A stretch of 64,000 nucleotides of DNA. Origin: Kineococcus rubinsiae. GTDB lineage: Bacteria > Actinomycetota > Actinomycetes > Actinomycetales > Kineococcaceae. The first letter of the stretch is position 1; each line of letters starts with the position of its first letter. The stretch covers positions 186,001-250,000 of the forward strand of contig NZ_VWPY01000002.1 in NCBI RefSeq assembly GCF_011839805.1. Direction: 5' to 3'. Of this stretch, positions 51,756-59,673 are shown piece after piece. The notes below the pieces were generated by a model that was not told where the DNA came from, searched no databases, and saw only the letters and a list, made by a program, of their open reading frames with translations. Made by a program: the position numbers and the translations under genes.

Positions 51756-52562
51756 TCACTCCCAGCGGAACCAGCGCGAGCACGCGGCGGTCGCGACGGC
51801 GGCCCAGACGGCCAGGACGACGAGCGGCCCGGCGGCGACCGTGCCGCCGGCGAGCGCGGAGCGCAGCGCGCCGCCCAGCGCGCCCGAGGGCAGCAGGTCC
51901 GTGACGCGCGCGATCGGCGACGGCAGCACGAGACCGCCGCCGGCCAGCAGCAGCACCCAGACGAAGTTGGCCAGCGCGAGGGTGCCCTCGGCGCGCACGG
52001 TGCCGGCGAGCAGCAGCCCGAGGGAGGTGAAGGCCGCCACGCCGAGCAGGACGGCCGGCACGGCCGCGAGCACGCGCAGCGCCTCGGGGTGCCAGCCGAC
52101 GGCCAGGGCCACGGCGCCCAGCACGACGACCTGCACGAGCACCAGGAGCAGCACCGCGAGGACCTTGCCCGCCAGCAGCCCGGAGCGCCCCAGGGGGGTC
52201 GTGGCGAGCAGCCGCAGCACGCCGTTGCGGCGGTCGAAGCCCGTGGCGATGGCCTGGCCCGTGAAGGCGGTCGACACCACGGCGACGGCGAGGACGCCGG
52301 CCAGCGCGAGGGACGGCCGGTCGCCCGTGCCGAGGTCGAGCGAGGTCGTGCGGGCGGCGGCGACCAGGACGATCACGGGCAGGACCAGCGTCAGCAGCAG
52401 CTGCTCGCCGTTGCGCAGCGCGATGCGCGCCTCGAACGACCCCTGCCGCAGGGTGCGGCGCCACCAGGGCGCGGCCCCGCCCGCGGGCGTCAGGTCCAGG
52501 GCGAGCGCGCTCGGGGCGGGCGGGCCGTCGGCGCGGGCGGCCAGGGACGCGCTACCGCTCAC
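51756..52562 (-). CDS. ABC-2 type transporter permease
   Basis: A 268-residue membrane protein with about six hydrophobic segments. After a polar N-terminus of about 60 residues it shows ARIALRNGEQLLLTLVLPVIVL, GQAIATGFDRRNGVLRLLATTPLGR (the coupling region of ABC-2 exporters) and ANFVWVLLLAGGGLVLP. The GTG overlaps the ATPase stop (GTGA), so the pair forms one exporter. Actinobacteria often carry this pair between ctaA and sufR. A role linked to heme or respiration is only an inference from position, and the substrate is unknown. Confidence 0.9.
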   Translation of the reverse strand: MSGSASLAARADGPPAPSALALDLTPAGGAAPWWRRTLRQGSFEARIALRNGEQLLLTLVLPVIVLVAAARTTSLDLGTGDRPSLALAGVLAVAVVSTAFTGQAIATGFDRRNGVLRLLATTPLGRSGLLAGKVLAVLLLVLVQVVVLGAVALAVGWHPEALRVLAAVPAVLLGVAAFTSLGLLLAGTVRAEGTLALANFVWVLLLAGGGLVLPSPIARVTDLLPSGALGGALRSALAGGTVAAGPLVVLAVWAAVATAACSRWFRWE

Positions 52563-53509
52563 CGCAGGCTCCGGCCGGTGAGGTCGAGGAACACGTCCTC
52601 GAGGGTACGTCGCTGCGCGCCGAGCCCCTCGGGGAGGACGTCGTGGGTGGCGCACCAGGACGTGACGGTCGCGGCGACGCGCGGGTCGGCGGGGATGCCG
52701 AGGACCGCGTAGTGGCCGGGCTGGTCCTCCACGACGTCGGCGCCGACGGGCAGCGCGAGCCGCAGCGACTCCCGCGGCAGGCCGGGGCGGGCGACGAAGG
52801 TCAGGACGGCGGGCCCGCGGGTGAGGTCCGCCGGGGTGCCGCGGGCCACGACCCGGCCCGCGTCGATGACCACCACGTCGTCGGCGAGGCGCTCGGCCTC
52901 CTCCATGAGGTGGGTGGTCAGGACGACCGCGACGCCGCTGGCGCGGGCCTCGCGCACGACGTCCCACACCGCGAGGCGGGCCTGCGGGTCCAGGCCGGCG
53001 CTCGGCTCGTCGAGGAAGACCAGCTCGGGCCGCCCGACGAGGGCGCACGCCACGGCCAGGCGCTGGCGCTGCCCGCCGGAGAGGCGGCGCACGCGGGTGC
53101 GGGCGAAGGAGGTCAGCCCGAGGCGCTCGGCCAGCGCGTCGACGGGCAGGGGGTGCGTGTGCAGGCCCGCGACGTGGCGCAGGGCCTCGAGCGCGCCGAC
53201 GCCGGTGGGGAGCCCGCCGTCCTGCAGCATGACGCCCACCCGCGGCCGCAGGGCCGCGGCGTCGGCGACCGGGTCCAGCCCGAGCACCTGCAGGCGGCCG
53301 CCGTCGGGGCGCTGCAGGCCCTCGCAGCAGGCGACGGTCGTCGTCTTGCCGGCCCCGTTGGGGCCCAGCAGCGCGGTGACGCGGCCGGGGGCGGCCTCGA
53401 AGCTCAGCCCGTCGAGGACCCGGGTGGCGCCGAAGGACTTGCGCAGGTCCTCGACGAGGACCGCGGGCGCCGTCGTGGCCTTGGCGAGGGAGGGGAGCGG
53501 GCTGGCCAC
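52559..53509 (-). CDS. ABC exporter ATP-binding protein
   Basis: A 316-residue CcmA-type ABC ATPase. Walker A is GPNGAGKTTTV, the Q-loop region is GVMLQDGGLPTGV, the signature is LSGGQRQRLAVACALVG, Walker B is LVFLDEPSAGLDP, and the switch histidine is in LTTHLMEEAERLADDVVVID. The last 80 residues form the regulatory tail typical of drug/lipid-type exporters. GTG 53509 is leaderless by spacing (TAGACT ends 6 nt before). It is coupled to the permease and divergent from sufR. Confidence 0.93.
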   Translation of the reverse strand: MASPLPSLAKATTAPAVLVEDLRKSFGATRVLDGLSFEAAPGRVTALLGPNGAGKTTTVACCEGLQRPDGGRLQVLGLDPVADAAALRPRVGVMLQDGGLPTGVGALEALRHVAGLHTHPLPVDALAERLGLTSFARTRVRRLSGGQRQRLAVACALVGRPELVFLDEPSAGLDPQARLAVWDVVREARASGVAVVLTTHLMEEAERLADDVVVIDAGRVVARGTPADLTRGPAVLTFVARPGLPRESLRLALPVGADVVEDQPGHYAVLGIPADPRVAATVTSWCATHDVLPEGLGAQRRTLEDVFLDLTGRSLR

Positions 53510-53515
53510 GCCCGG

Positions 53516-53521
53516 AGTCTA
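53516..53521 (-). promoter_or_regulatory. -10 element of leaderless ABC exporter operon
   Basis: TAGACT on the minus strand ends 6 nt before GTG 53509. Confidence 0.5.
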
Positions 53522-53586
53522 CGAGCCGCGGTAGTACCCGCCCGCCGTCGGCGGGGCCCCCGGTGTCGCCGCCTGCCCGAATTAGG

Positions 53587-53600
53587 TAACATGGACGTTG
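53587..53600 (+). promoter_or_regulatory. sufR -10 element overlapped by a SufR-like operator
   Basis: TAACAT (53587-53592) ends 7 nt before GTG 53600. TAAC-N6-GTTG (53587-53600) matches the cyanobacterial SufR site CAAC-N6-GTTG at 7 of 8 positions, so SufR would block its own operon. Confidence 0.5.
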
Positions 53601-54406
53601 TGGAAATGGTGAGGGGAGCCTCACCTCGGCCGCCGGTGCACCCGGCCCCGGGGTCGGAGGAGCTGCGGACGCGCACCCGGCTGCGCACGGCCGTGGCCGA
53701 GCACGGCCCGGTGACCGCCGGTGCGCTCGCGAGCCGGCTGGGCCTGACCAGCGCCGCGGTGCGCCGCCACCTGGACGCCATGACCGCCGAGGGCGTCGTG
53801 GAGACCCGCGAGCCGAGCCCGGCGCAGCGCCGCGGCCGCGGCCGCCCGGCGCGGGAGTACGTCGTGTCCTCCGCGGGCCACGACACGCTGCCGGCGGGCT
53901 ACGACGACCTGGCCCTGTCCGCGCTGGCCTACCTGGCCGAGGTGCAGGGCCCCGCGGCGGTGCAGGAGTTCGCCGAGCGCCGCCTCGCCGGCCTCGAGGA
54001 GCGCCTGGGCACCGCGGTGGCCGCGGCCGGCCCCGGCACGGAGGAGCGCGTGGCCGCCCTGGCCGCCGCGCTCACCGGCCAGGGCTACGCGGGCTCGGCC
54101 CGTCCCGTCGCCCGGGGAACAGCCTCGGAGGGCACCCAGTTGTGCCAGGGGCACTGCCCCGTGCGCCGCGCGGCGGAGGCCTTCCCCGAGCTGTGCGAGG
54201 CGGAGGCCAAGGTCTTCGAGCGGGTGCTGGGCACCCGGGTCCAGCGCCTCGCCACCCTGGCCCGCGGCGACCACGTCTGCACCACCTACGTGCCCTCCGA
54301 CCACCCCCCACCGGGTGCGACGACGGGCAGCACGACCAGCACGAGCACGACCCTCGCCGGCACCACCGCGGGGACAGCGACGCCGACGGAAGGACGACGA
54401 CGATGA
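53600..54406 (+). CDS. sufR: SUF operon iron-sulfur regulator SufR
   Basis: A 268-residue DeoR/ArsR-like winged-helix repressor. The HTH is [26 protein letters not shown] with wing [15 protein letters not shown]. The C-terminal cysteines in [21 protein letters not shown] and DHVCTTY are placed to hold a 4Fe-4S cluster, whose loss or gain tunes repression of the suf genes. GTG 53600 is chosen from the leaderless spacing; ATG 53591 in the same frame overlaps the -10. The tail is Thr/Ser/Gly-rich. The stop overlaps the sufB ATG (ATGA), so the regulator heads its own target operon. Confidence 0.92.
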   Translation: MEMVRGASPRPPVHPAPGSEELRTRTRLRTAVAEHGPVTAGALASRLGLTSAAVRRHLDAMTAEGVVETREPSPAQRRGRGRPAREYVVSSAGHDTLPAGYDDLALSALAYLAEVQGPAAVQEFAERRLAGLEERLGTAVAAAGPGTEERVAALAAALTGQGYAGSARPVARGTASEGTQLCQGHCPVRRAAEAFPELCEAEAKVFERVLGTRVQRLATLARGDHVCTTYVPSDHPPPGATTGSTTSTSTTLAGTTAGTATPTEGRRR

Positions 54407-55848
54407 CCACCGAACTCACCCCCGAGCTCGTCACCCCCGACACCACGGGACCCGCCGAGCTGGAGGGCATGGACAAGTACCGCTTCGGCTGGGCCGACTC
54501 CGACGTCGCCGGTGCGGCCGCCAAGCGCGGCCTGTCCGAGGCGGTCGTGCGCGACATCTCGGCGAAGAAGTCCGAGCCCGAGTGGATGCTGGAGCTCCGG
54601 CTCAAGGCGCTGAAGATGTTCGGCCGCAAGCCCATGCCCGACTGGGGTTCCGACCTCACGGGCATCGACTTCGACAACATCAAGTACTTCGTGCGCTCGA
54701 CGGAGAAGCAGGCCGCCACCTGGGACGACCTGCCCGCCGACATCAAGGAGACCTACGACCGCCTGGGCATCCCGGAGGCCGAGAAGCAGCGTCTCGTCTC
54801 CGGCGTCGCCGCCCAGTACGAGTCCGAGGTCGTGTACCACCAGATCCGGGAGGACCTCCAGGAGAAGGGGGTCATCTTCGTCGACACCGACACCGCCCTG
54901 CGCGAGCACGCGGACCTGTTCCGCGAGTACTTCGGCACCGTCATCCCCGCGGGCGACAACAAGTTCGCGGCGCTGAACTCCGCGGTGTGGTCCGGCGGGT
55001 CGTTCATCTACGTCCCCAAGGGCGTCCACGTCGACATCCCGCTGCAGGCCTACTTCCGGATCAACACCGAGAACATGGGCCAGTTCGAGCGGACGCTGAT
55101 CATCGCCGACGAGGACTCCTACATCCACTACGTCGAGGGCTGCACGGCGCCGATCTACCAGAGCGACTCGCTGCACTCCGCGGTCGTGGAGATCATCGTC
55201 AAGAAGAACGCCCGCGTGCGGTACACGACCATCCAGAACTGGTCGAACAACGTCTACAACCTGGTCACCAAGCGCGCTACGGCCGCCGAGGGCGCGACCA
55301 TGGAGTGGATCGACGGGAACATCGGCTCCAAGGTGACGATGAAGTACCCGGCGGTCTACCTGATGGGCGAGCACGCCAAGGGCGAGACGCTGTCGATCGC
55401 GATGGCCGGCGAGGGCCAGCACCAGGACGCCGGCGCGAAGATGGTCCACGCGGCGCCCTACACGGCGAGCTCGATCGTCTCCAAGTCGATCGCCCGCGGC
55501 GGTGGCCGCACGTCCTACCGCGGCCTGATCCAGGTCCTCGAGGGCGCGCACCACTCGGCGTCCACGGTGCGCTGCGACGCGCTGCTGGTCGACACGATCA
55601 GCCGCTCGGACACCTACCCCTACAACGACATCCGCGAGGACGACGTCGTCATGGGGCACGAGGCGACGGTCTCCCGCGTCAGCGAGGAGCAGCTGTTCTA
55701 CCTCATGAGCCGCGGCATGGCCGAGGACGAGGCCATGGCCATGATCGTGCGCGGGTTCATCGAGCCCGTGGCGCGCGAGCTGCCCATGGAGTACGCGCTG
55801 GAGCTGAACCGCCTGATCGAGCTGCAGATGGAAGGGGCCGTCGGCTGA
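54403..55848 (+). CDS. sufB: Fe-S cluster assembly protein SufB
   Basis: A 481-residue scaffold subunit of the SufBCD complex. It shows the SufB signatures [33 protein letters not shown], the beta-helix [21 protein letters not shown] and [21 protein letters not shown], with [20 protein letters not shown] near the C-terminus. It is a continuous frame with no intein, unlike the mycobacterial gene. ATG 54403 overlaps the sufR stop, and the stop overlaps the sufD start. Confidence 0.97.
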   Translation: MTTELTPELVTPDTTGPAELEGMDKYRFGWADSDVAGAAAKRGLSEAVVRDISAKKSEPEWMLELRLKALKMFGRKPMPDWGSDLTGIDFDNIKYFVRSTEKQAATWDDLPADIKETYDRLGIPEAEKQRLVSGVAAQYESEVVYHQIREDLQEKGVIFVDTDTALREHADLFREYFGTVIPAGDNKFAALNSAVWSGGSFIYVPKGVHVDIPLQAYFRINTENMGQFERTLIIADEDSYIHYVEGCTAPIYQSDSLHSAVVEIIVKKNARVRYTTIQNWSNNVYNLVTKRATAAEGATMEWIDGNIGSKVTMKYPAVYLMGEHAKGETLSIAMAGEGQHQDAGAKMVHAAPYTASSIVSKSIARGGGRTSYRGLIQVLEGAHHSASTVRCDALLVDTISRSDTYPYNDIREDDVVMGHEATVSRVSEEQLFYLMSRGMAEDEAMAMIVRGFIEPVARELPMEYALELNRLIELQMEGAVG

Positions 55849-57140
55849 TGACCGCCGTCGACGAGACGACCGATCCGAACCCGACGGACCCGGTGACCGA
55901 GACCCCGGCCAACGGTGCGCGGGCGCACAGCCACGGCGCCGGCACGGTGCCGGACGCGAGCCGCGCGGAGCGGGTGACGTCCTACGACGTCGCCGACTTC
56001 GCCGTGCCCCGCGGCCGCGAGGAGGAGTGGAAGTTCTCCCCGCTGAAGGTGCTCGCGCCGCTGTTCGCCGAGGCCGCGGCCGACGCGGACGAGACCGCGC
56101 ACGTCGAGGTCTCCGGGCCGGACGCCGTGGAGCACCGCACCGGCACCCCCGCGGAGATCGGCGCCGGGGCTGGCTTCCGCCCGGGCGACCGCGCCGCGGC
56201 GGCCAGCTGGGCCGCGACCACGCAGGCCCACCTCGTGCGGATCCCCGCCGAGGCGGAGCTCGACGCGCCCGTGCTCGTCACGGTCCGCGGCGAGGCCGGT
56301 CGCACGACCTCCGGCCACCTGCTGATCGAGGCCGGCCACCACAGCAAGGGCCTCGTCGTGCTCGACCACGTCGGCGGCGGCGCCCACCGCGGCGGCGTGG
56401 AGGTGCGCGTCGGCGACGGCGCGCAGGTCACGGTCGTCTCCCTGCAGGAGTGGGACGACGACGCGATCCACGTCGGTCAGCACGACGTGCTGGTCGGGCG
56501 CGACGCGTTCGCCCGCCACATCGCCGTCAGCCTGGGCGGCAAGGCCGTCCGCATCTCGGCGAACCTGCGCTACGCGGGCCCCGGTGGGGACGCGCAGCTG
56601 CTCGGCGTCTACTTCGCCGACGCGGCCCAGCACCTGGAGCACCGCCAGTTCGTCGACCACGAGGCCACGAACTGCAAGAGCTACGTGGAGTACAAGGGCG
56701 CGCTGCAGGGCGAGGGCGCGCACGCCGTCTGGATCGGCGACGTGCTCATCCGCGCCGCCGCCGAGGGCACCGAGACCTACGAGCTGAACCGGAACCTGCT
56801 GCTGACCGACGGCGCGCGCGCCGACTCGGTGCCGAACCTCGAGATCGAGACCGGTGAGATCGTCGGCGCCGGTCACGCGAGCGCGACGGGACGCTTCGAC
56901 GACGAGCAGCTGTTCTACCTGCAGTCGCGCGGCATGCCCGAGGCCGACGCACGCCGCCTGGTCGTGCGCGGCTTCTTCGCCGACATCATCGGCCGGATCG
57001 GCCTGCCGGACCTGGCCGAGCGCCTGATGGCGACGATCGAGACCGAGCTGGCCGCGACGATGCCCGGCGCGCACGACGCGCTGCAGGCCGTGGCGACCGG
57101 CACGAGCACCACGACGCAGACCACGACTGAGGAGAACTGA
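55848..57140 (+). CDS. sufD: Fe-S cluster assembly protein SufD
   Basis: A 430-residue SufB homologue that pairs with it in SufBC2D and is needed for iron acquisition by the complex. An N-terminal tail of about 40 Thr/Pro/Ala-rich residues precedes the fold. Conserved stretches are RGREEEWKFSPLKVLAPLF, YVEYKGALQGEGAHAVWIGD, TYELNRNLLLTDGARADSVP and the C-terminal DEQLFYLQSRGMPEADARRL. ATG 55848 overlaps the sufB stop by one base; the stop overlaps the sufC ATG. Confidence 0.95.
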   Translation: MTAVDETTDPNPTDPVTETPANGARAHSHGAGTVPDASRAERVTSYDVADFAVPRGREEEWKFSPLKVLAPLFAEAAADADETAHVEVSGPDAVEHRTGTPAEIGAGAGFRPGDRAAAASWAATTQAHLVRIPAEAELDAPVLVTVRGEAGRTTSGHLLIEAGHHSKGLVVLDHVGGGAHRGGVEVRVGDGAQVTVVSLQEWDDDAIHVGQHDVLVGRDAFARHIAVSLGGKAVRISANLRYAGPGGDAQLLGVYFADAAQHLEHRQFVDHEATNCKSYVEYKGALQGEGAHAVWIGDVLIRAAAEGTETYELNRNLLLTDGARADSVPNLEIETGEIVGAGHASATGRFDDEQLFYLQSRGMPEADARRLVVRGFFADIIGRIGLPDLAERLMATIETELAATMPGAHDALQAVATGTSTTTQTTTEEN

Positions 57141-57898
57141 TGGCCACCCTGGAGATCCGCGACCTGCACGTCACCGTGGCCGAGGCCGACGGCGGCGTGA
57201 AGGAGATCCTGCGCGGCGTCGACCTGACCATCCGCTCCGGTGAGGTCCACGCGATCATGGGCCCGAACGGGTCCGGCAAGTCCACCCTGGCGTACTCGAT
57301 CGCCGGGCACCCCAAGTACACCGTCACGAGCGGTTCGGTCACGCTCGACGGCGAGGACGTCCTCGCGATGACCGTCGACGAGCGCGCCCGCGCGGGCCTC
57401 TTCCTGGCGATGCAGTACCCCGTCGAGGTCCCCGGCGTCACGGTGTCGAACTTCCTGCGCACCGCCAAGACCGCGGTCGACGGCGAGGCCCCCAAGCTGC
57501 GCACCTGGGTCAAGGACGTCAAGCAGGCGATGGACGACCTGCGCATGGACCCGACGTTCGCCGAGCGCAACGTCAACGAGAACTTCTCCGGCGGCGAGAA
57601 GAAGCGCCACGAGATCCTCCAGATGGAGCTGCTCAAGCCGAAGTTCGCCGTCCTCGACGAGACCGACTCCGGCCTCGACGTCGACGCGCTGAAGGTCGTC
57701 TCCGAGGGCGTCAACCGCTCGCTGGAGCGCACCGACGTCGGCGTGCTGCTGATCACGCACTACACGCGCATCCTGCGCTACATCAAGCCCCAGTTCGTCC
57801 ACGTGTTCGTCGACGGCCGCGTCGCCGAGCAGGGTGGCCCCGAGCTGGCCGACGCGCTCGAGGAGTCCGGCTACGACCGGTTCCTCGCCAAGGCCTGA
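57140..57898 (+). CDS. sufC: Fe-S cluster assembly ATPase SufC
   Basis: A 252-residue ABC-type ATPase that powers SufBD. It shows Walker A GPNGSGKST, the SufC Q-loop LAMQYPVEVPGV, signature NFSGGEKKRHEILQMELL, Walker B FAVLDETDSGLDVDAL and the switch histidine in LLITHYTRIL. It is a soluble protein without membrane partner. Only 10 bp separate it from sufT; the cysteine desulfurase (sufS) and sufU genes that usually come next are missing. Confidence 0.97.
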   Translation: MATLEIRDLHVTVAEADGGVKEILRGVDLTIRSGEVHAIMGPNGSGKSTLAYSIAGHPKYTVTSGSVTLDGEDVLAMTVDERARAGLFLAMQYPVEVPGVTVSNFLRTAKTAVDGEAPKLRTWVKDVKQAMDDLRMDPTFAERNVNENFSGGEKKRHEILQMELLKPKFAVLDETDSGLDVDALKVVSEGVNRSLERTDVGVLLITHYTRILRYIKPQFVHVFVDGRVAEQGGPELADALEESGYDRFLAKA

Positions 57899-57908
57899 GG
57901 AGCCGAGC

Positions 57909-58265
57909 ATGAGCGAGACGGAGACCCCCGCGGTCCAGGCACCGGCCGGCCCGACGCCCGCGGCGATCGCGGACATCGAGGAGGCGCTGAAGGACGTCGT
58001 CGACCCCGAGCTCGGGATCAACGTCGTCGACCTGGGCCTGATCTACGGCCTCAGCGTCACCGACGACAACGTCGTGACGATCGACATGACGCTCACGAGC
58101 GCGGCGTGCCCGCTCACCGACGTCATCGAGGACCAGACCCGCGAGGCCCTGCTGGACGTCGTGGCCGACCACCGCATCAACTGGGTGTGGATGCCGCCGT
58201 GGGGCCCCGAGAAGATCACCGACGACGGCAAGGAGCAGCTGCGCGCCCTCGGGTTCAACGTCTGA
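57909..58265 (+). CDS. sufT: SufT-like metal-sulfur cluster biosynthesis protein (MIP18/DUF59)
   Basis: A 118-residue DUF59 protein. The core is IEEALKDVVDPELGINVVDLGLIYG, then IDMTLTSAACPLTDVIEDQ with the single conserved cysteine, and a C-terminal VWMPPWGPEKITDDGKEQLR. Such proteins assist Fe-S cluster maturation. ATG 57909 opens a short disordered lead of about 25 residues. It is co-transcribed with sufRBDC and followed by a strong hairpin, so it closes the operon. Confidence 0.94.
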   Translation: MSETETPAVQAPAGPTPAAIADIEEALKDVVDPELGINVVDLGLIYGLSVTDDNVVTIDMTLTSAACPLTDVIEDQTREALLDVVADHRINWVWMPPWGPEKITDDGKEQLRALGFNV

Positions 58266-58298
58266 CCCGATGACCGCCGCGGCGCACCGCCGCAGCAC

Positions 58299-58334
58299 CG
58301 ACGGCCCGTGGAGCACCCGCTCCGCGGGCCGTCG
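58299..58334 (+). terminator. Terminator of the suf operon
   Basis: A 16 bp stem with one G-T pair (left arm CGACGGCCCGTGGAGC) and an ACCC loop, tail TGCGTCC. Confidence 0.85.
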
Positions 58335-58360
58335 TGCGTCCGGCGGGGCACGATCACGGG

Positions 58361-59563
58361 GTGCCCCTGCTCCCGCCCCCGCCGGCCGACCGCGACGACT
58401 GCGTCGACTGGGTCCGCACCCACCTCGGGCACCTCGCCTGCGACGACGTCGCCGCGTCCCCCGTGCGCGGCGGGCAGTCCGCCGCCGACACCGCGCTGGC
58501 CACCCTCGACCTGACCGGCTACGCCGCGAAGCGCAACGAGGTGCTGCCCCGCACCCGGCGCGGCGCGACCCGGCTCTCGCCCTACATCCGCCACGGCCTG
58601 CTGCCGCTGCCGGCCGTGTGGGCGGCCGCCGCGGACGCCCCGCCGCGCGACCGCGCGAAGTTCCGCGACGAGCTGCTGTGGCAGGAGTACGCCCGCCACC
58701 TCTACGCCCGGGTCGGGGCCGCGAACGCCCAGCCGCTGCGCTTCGAGGCGCCCGTGCCCGCGACGCCGTGGACGCGCGAGCCGTGGCCGGAGGAGATGGC
58801 CTGCATGGCCGCGACGACGCAGGAGCTGCACGAGGACGGGTGGCTGGTGAACCAGACCCGGATGTGGCTGGCGTCGCAGTACTCCGTGCGGGCCGGCGGC
58901 GACTGGCGCGAGGGCGCGGTGGAGATGTACCGCCACCTCCTGGACGGCTCCGCTGCCGCCAACCGCCTCGGCTGGCAGTGGGCGGTCGGGACCGGGACCG
59001 GGAAGGTCTACGGGTTCAGCCGCTGGCAGGTGGAGAAGCGCGCCCCGGGGCTGTGCCGCTCGTGCGCGCTGCGCACGGCCTGCCCCGTCCAGGAGTGGCC
59101 CGACGCCGAGACCGGCCCGCGCGTCGAGCCGCCCGCCGGCCTCGCCGGTGGCCCTTCCGGCCCCGGGGGCGACCTGCAGGGCCCGGCCACCGTCGAGACC
59201 ACGGGGGAGCCGGACACCGTGTGGCTGACCGCGGAGTCCCTCGGCGACACCGATCCCGCGCTGCTCGCCCACCCGGACCTGCCCGCCGTGTTCGTCCTCG
59301 ACGAGCCGCTGCTGGCCCGGCTGCGCCTGTCCGGCAAGCGGCTGGTCTTCCTCTCGGAGACCCTCGCCGAGCTCGGGGTCGAGGTGCGCCGGGGCGACCC
59401 CGTCGAGGAGCTGCGGGGGCGTCGCCTGGCCGTCACGCACGCCCCCGTCCCCGGCTTCGCGCGCCGTGCCAGGAGCCTGGACGTCGTCGAGACCCACCCG
59501 TGGCCGTGGCTGCGCCGCCCCGGCAGCGGCTCGCTGCGCTCGTTCAGCGCCTGGGCGCGCTAG
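58361..59563 (+). CDS. Photolyase/cryptochrome-like flavoprotein with permuted domains and four cluster-like cysteines
   Basis: A 400-residue protein. Residues about 35-248 are a photolyase FAD-binding domain: VRGGQSAADTALATLDL, TRLSPYIRHGL, FRDELLWQEYARHLY, GWLVNQTRMWLASQ, GDWREGAVEMYRHLLDGSAA and NRLGWQWAVGTGTG. The antenna-type alpha/beta domain that normally comes first appears instead at residues 285-400 in short form (VWLTAESLGDTDPALLAHP, LVFLSETLAELGVEVRRGDP, SLRSFSAWAR). C148, C232, C235 and C241 match the spacing of the 4Fe-4S cysteines of bacterial (6-4)-type FeS photolyases. GTG 58361 is 6 nt after CACGAT; GTG 58334 is an alternative. DNA repair or light sensing is inferred. Confidence 0.8.
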   Translation: MPLLPPPPADRDDCVDWVRTHLGHLACDDVAASPVRGGQSAADTALATLDLTGYAAKRNEVLPRTRRGATRLSPYIRHGLLPLPAVWAAAADAPPRDRAKFRDELLWQEYARHLYARVGAANAQPLRFEAPVPATPWTREPWPEEMACMAATTQELHEDGWLVNQTRMWLASQYSVRAGGDWREGAVEMYRHLLDGSAAANRLGWQWAVGTGTGKVYGFSRWQVEKRAPGLCRSCALRTACPVQEWPDAETGPRVEPPAGLAGGPSGPGGDLQGPATVETTGEPDTVWLTAESLGDTDPALLAHPDLPAVFVLDEPLLARLRLSGKRLVFLSETLAELGVEVRRGDPVEELRGRRLAVTHAPVPGFARRARSLDVVETHPWPWLRRPGSGSLRSFSAWAR

Positions 59564-59673
59564 GACCCGCGGCCGGCACCGCGGCCGGGCGTTCAGCCGG
59601 GCCCCCCACCGGCCGATGATCCGTTGGTCCCCGCGGTCCACCAGCAGGCCGGGGGCGAGGCGAGAGGTCGGAC

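Noticed and set aside
54403-55848. Intein in sufB, as in mycobacteria
   Set aside because: The frame is of normal length and the conserved blocks are contiguous; there is no splicing or homing domain.
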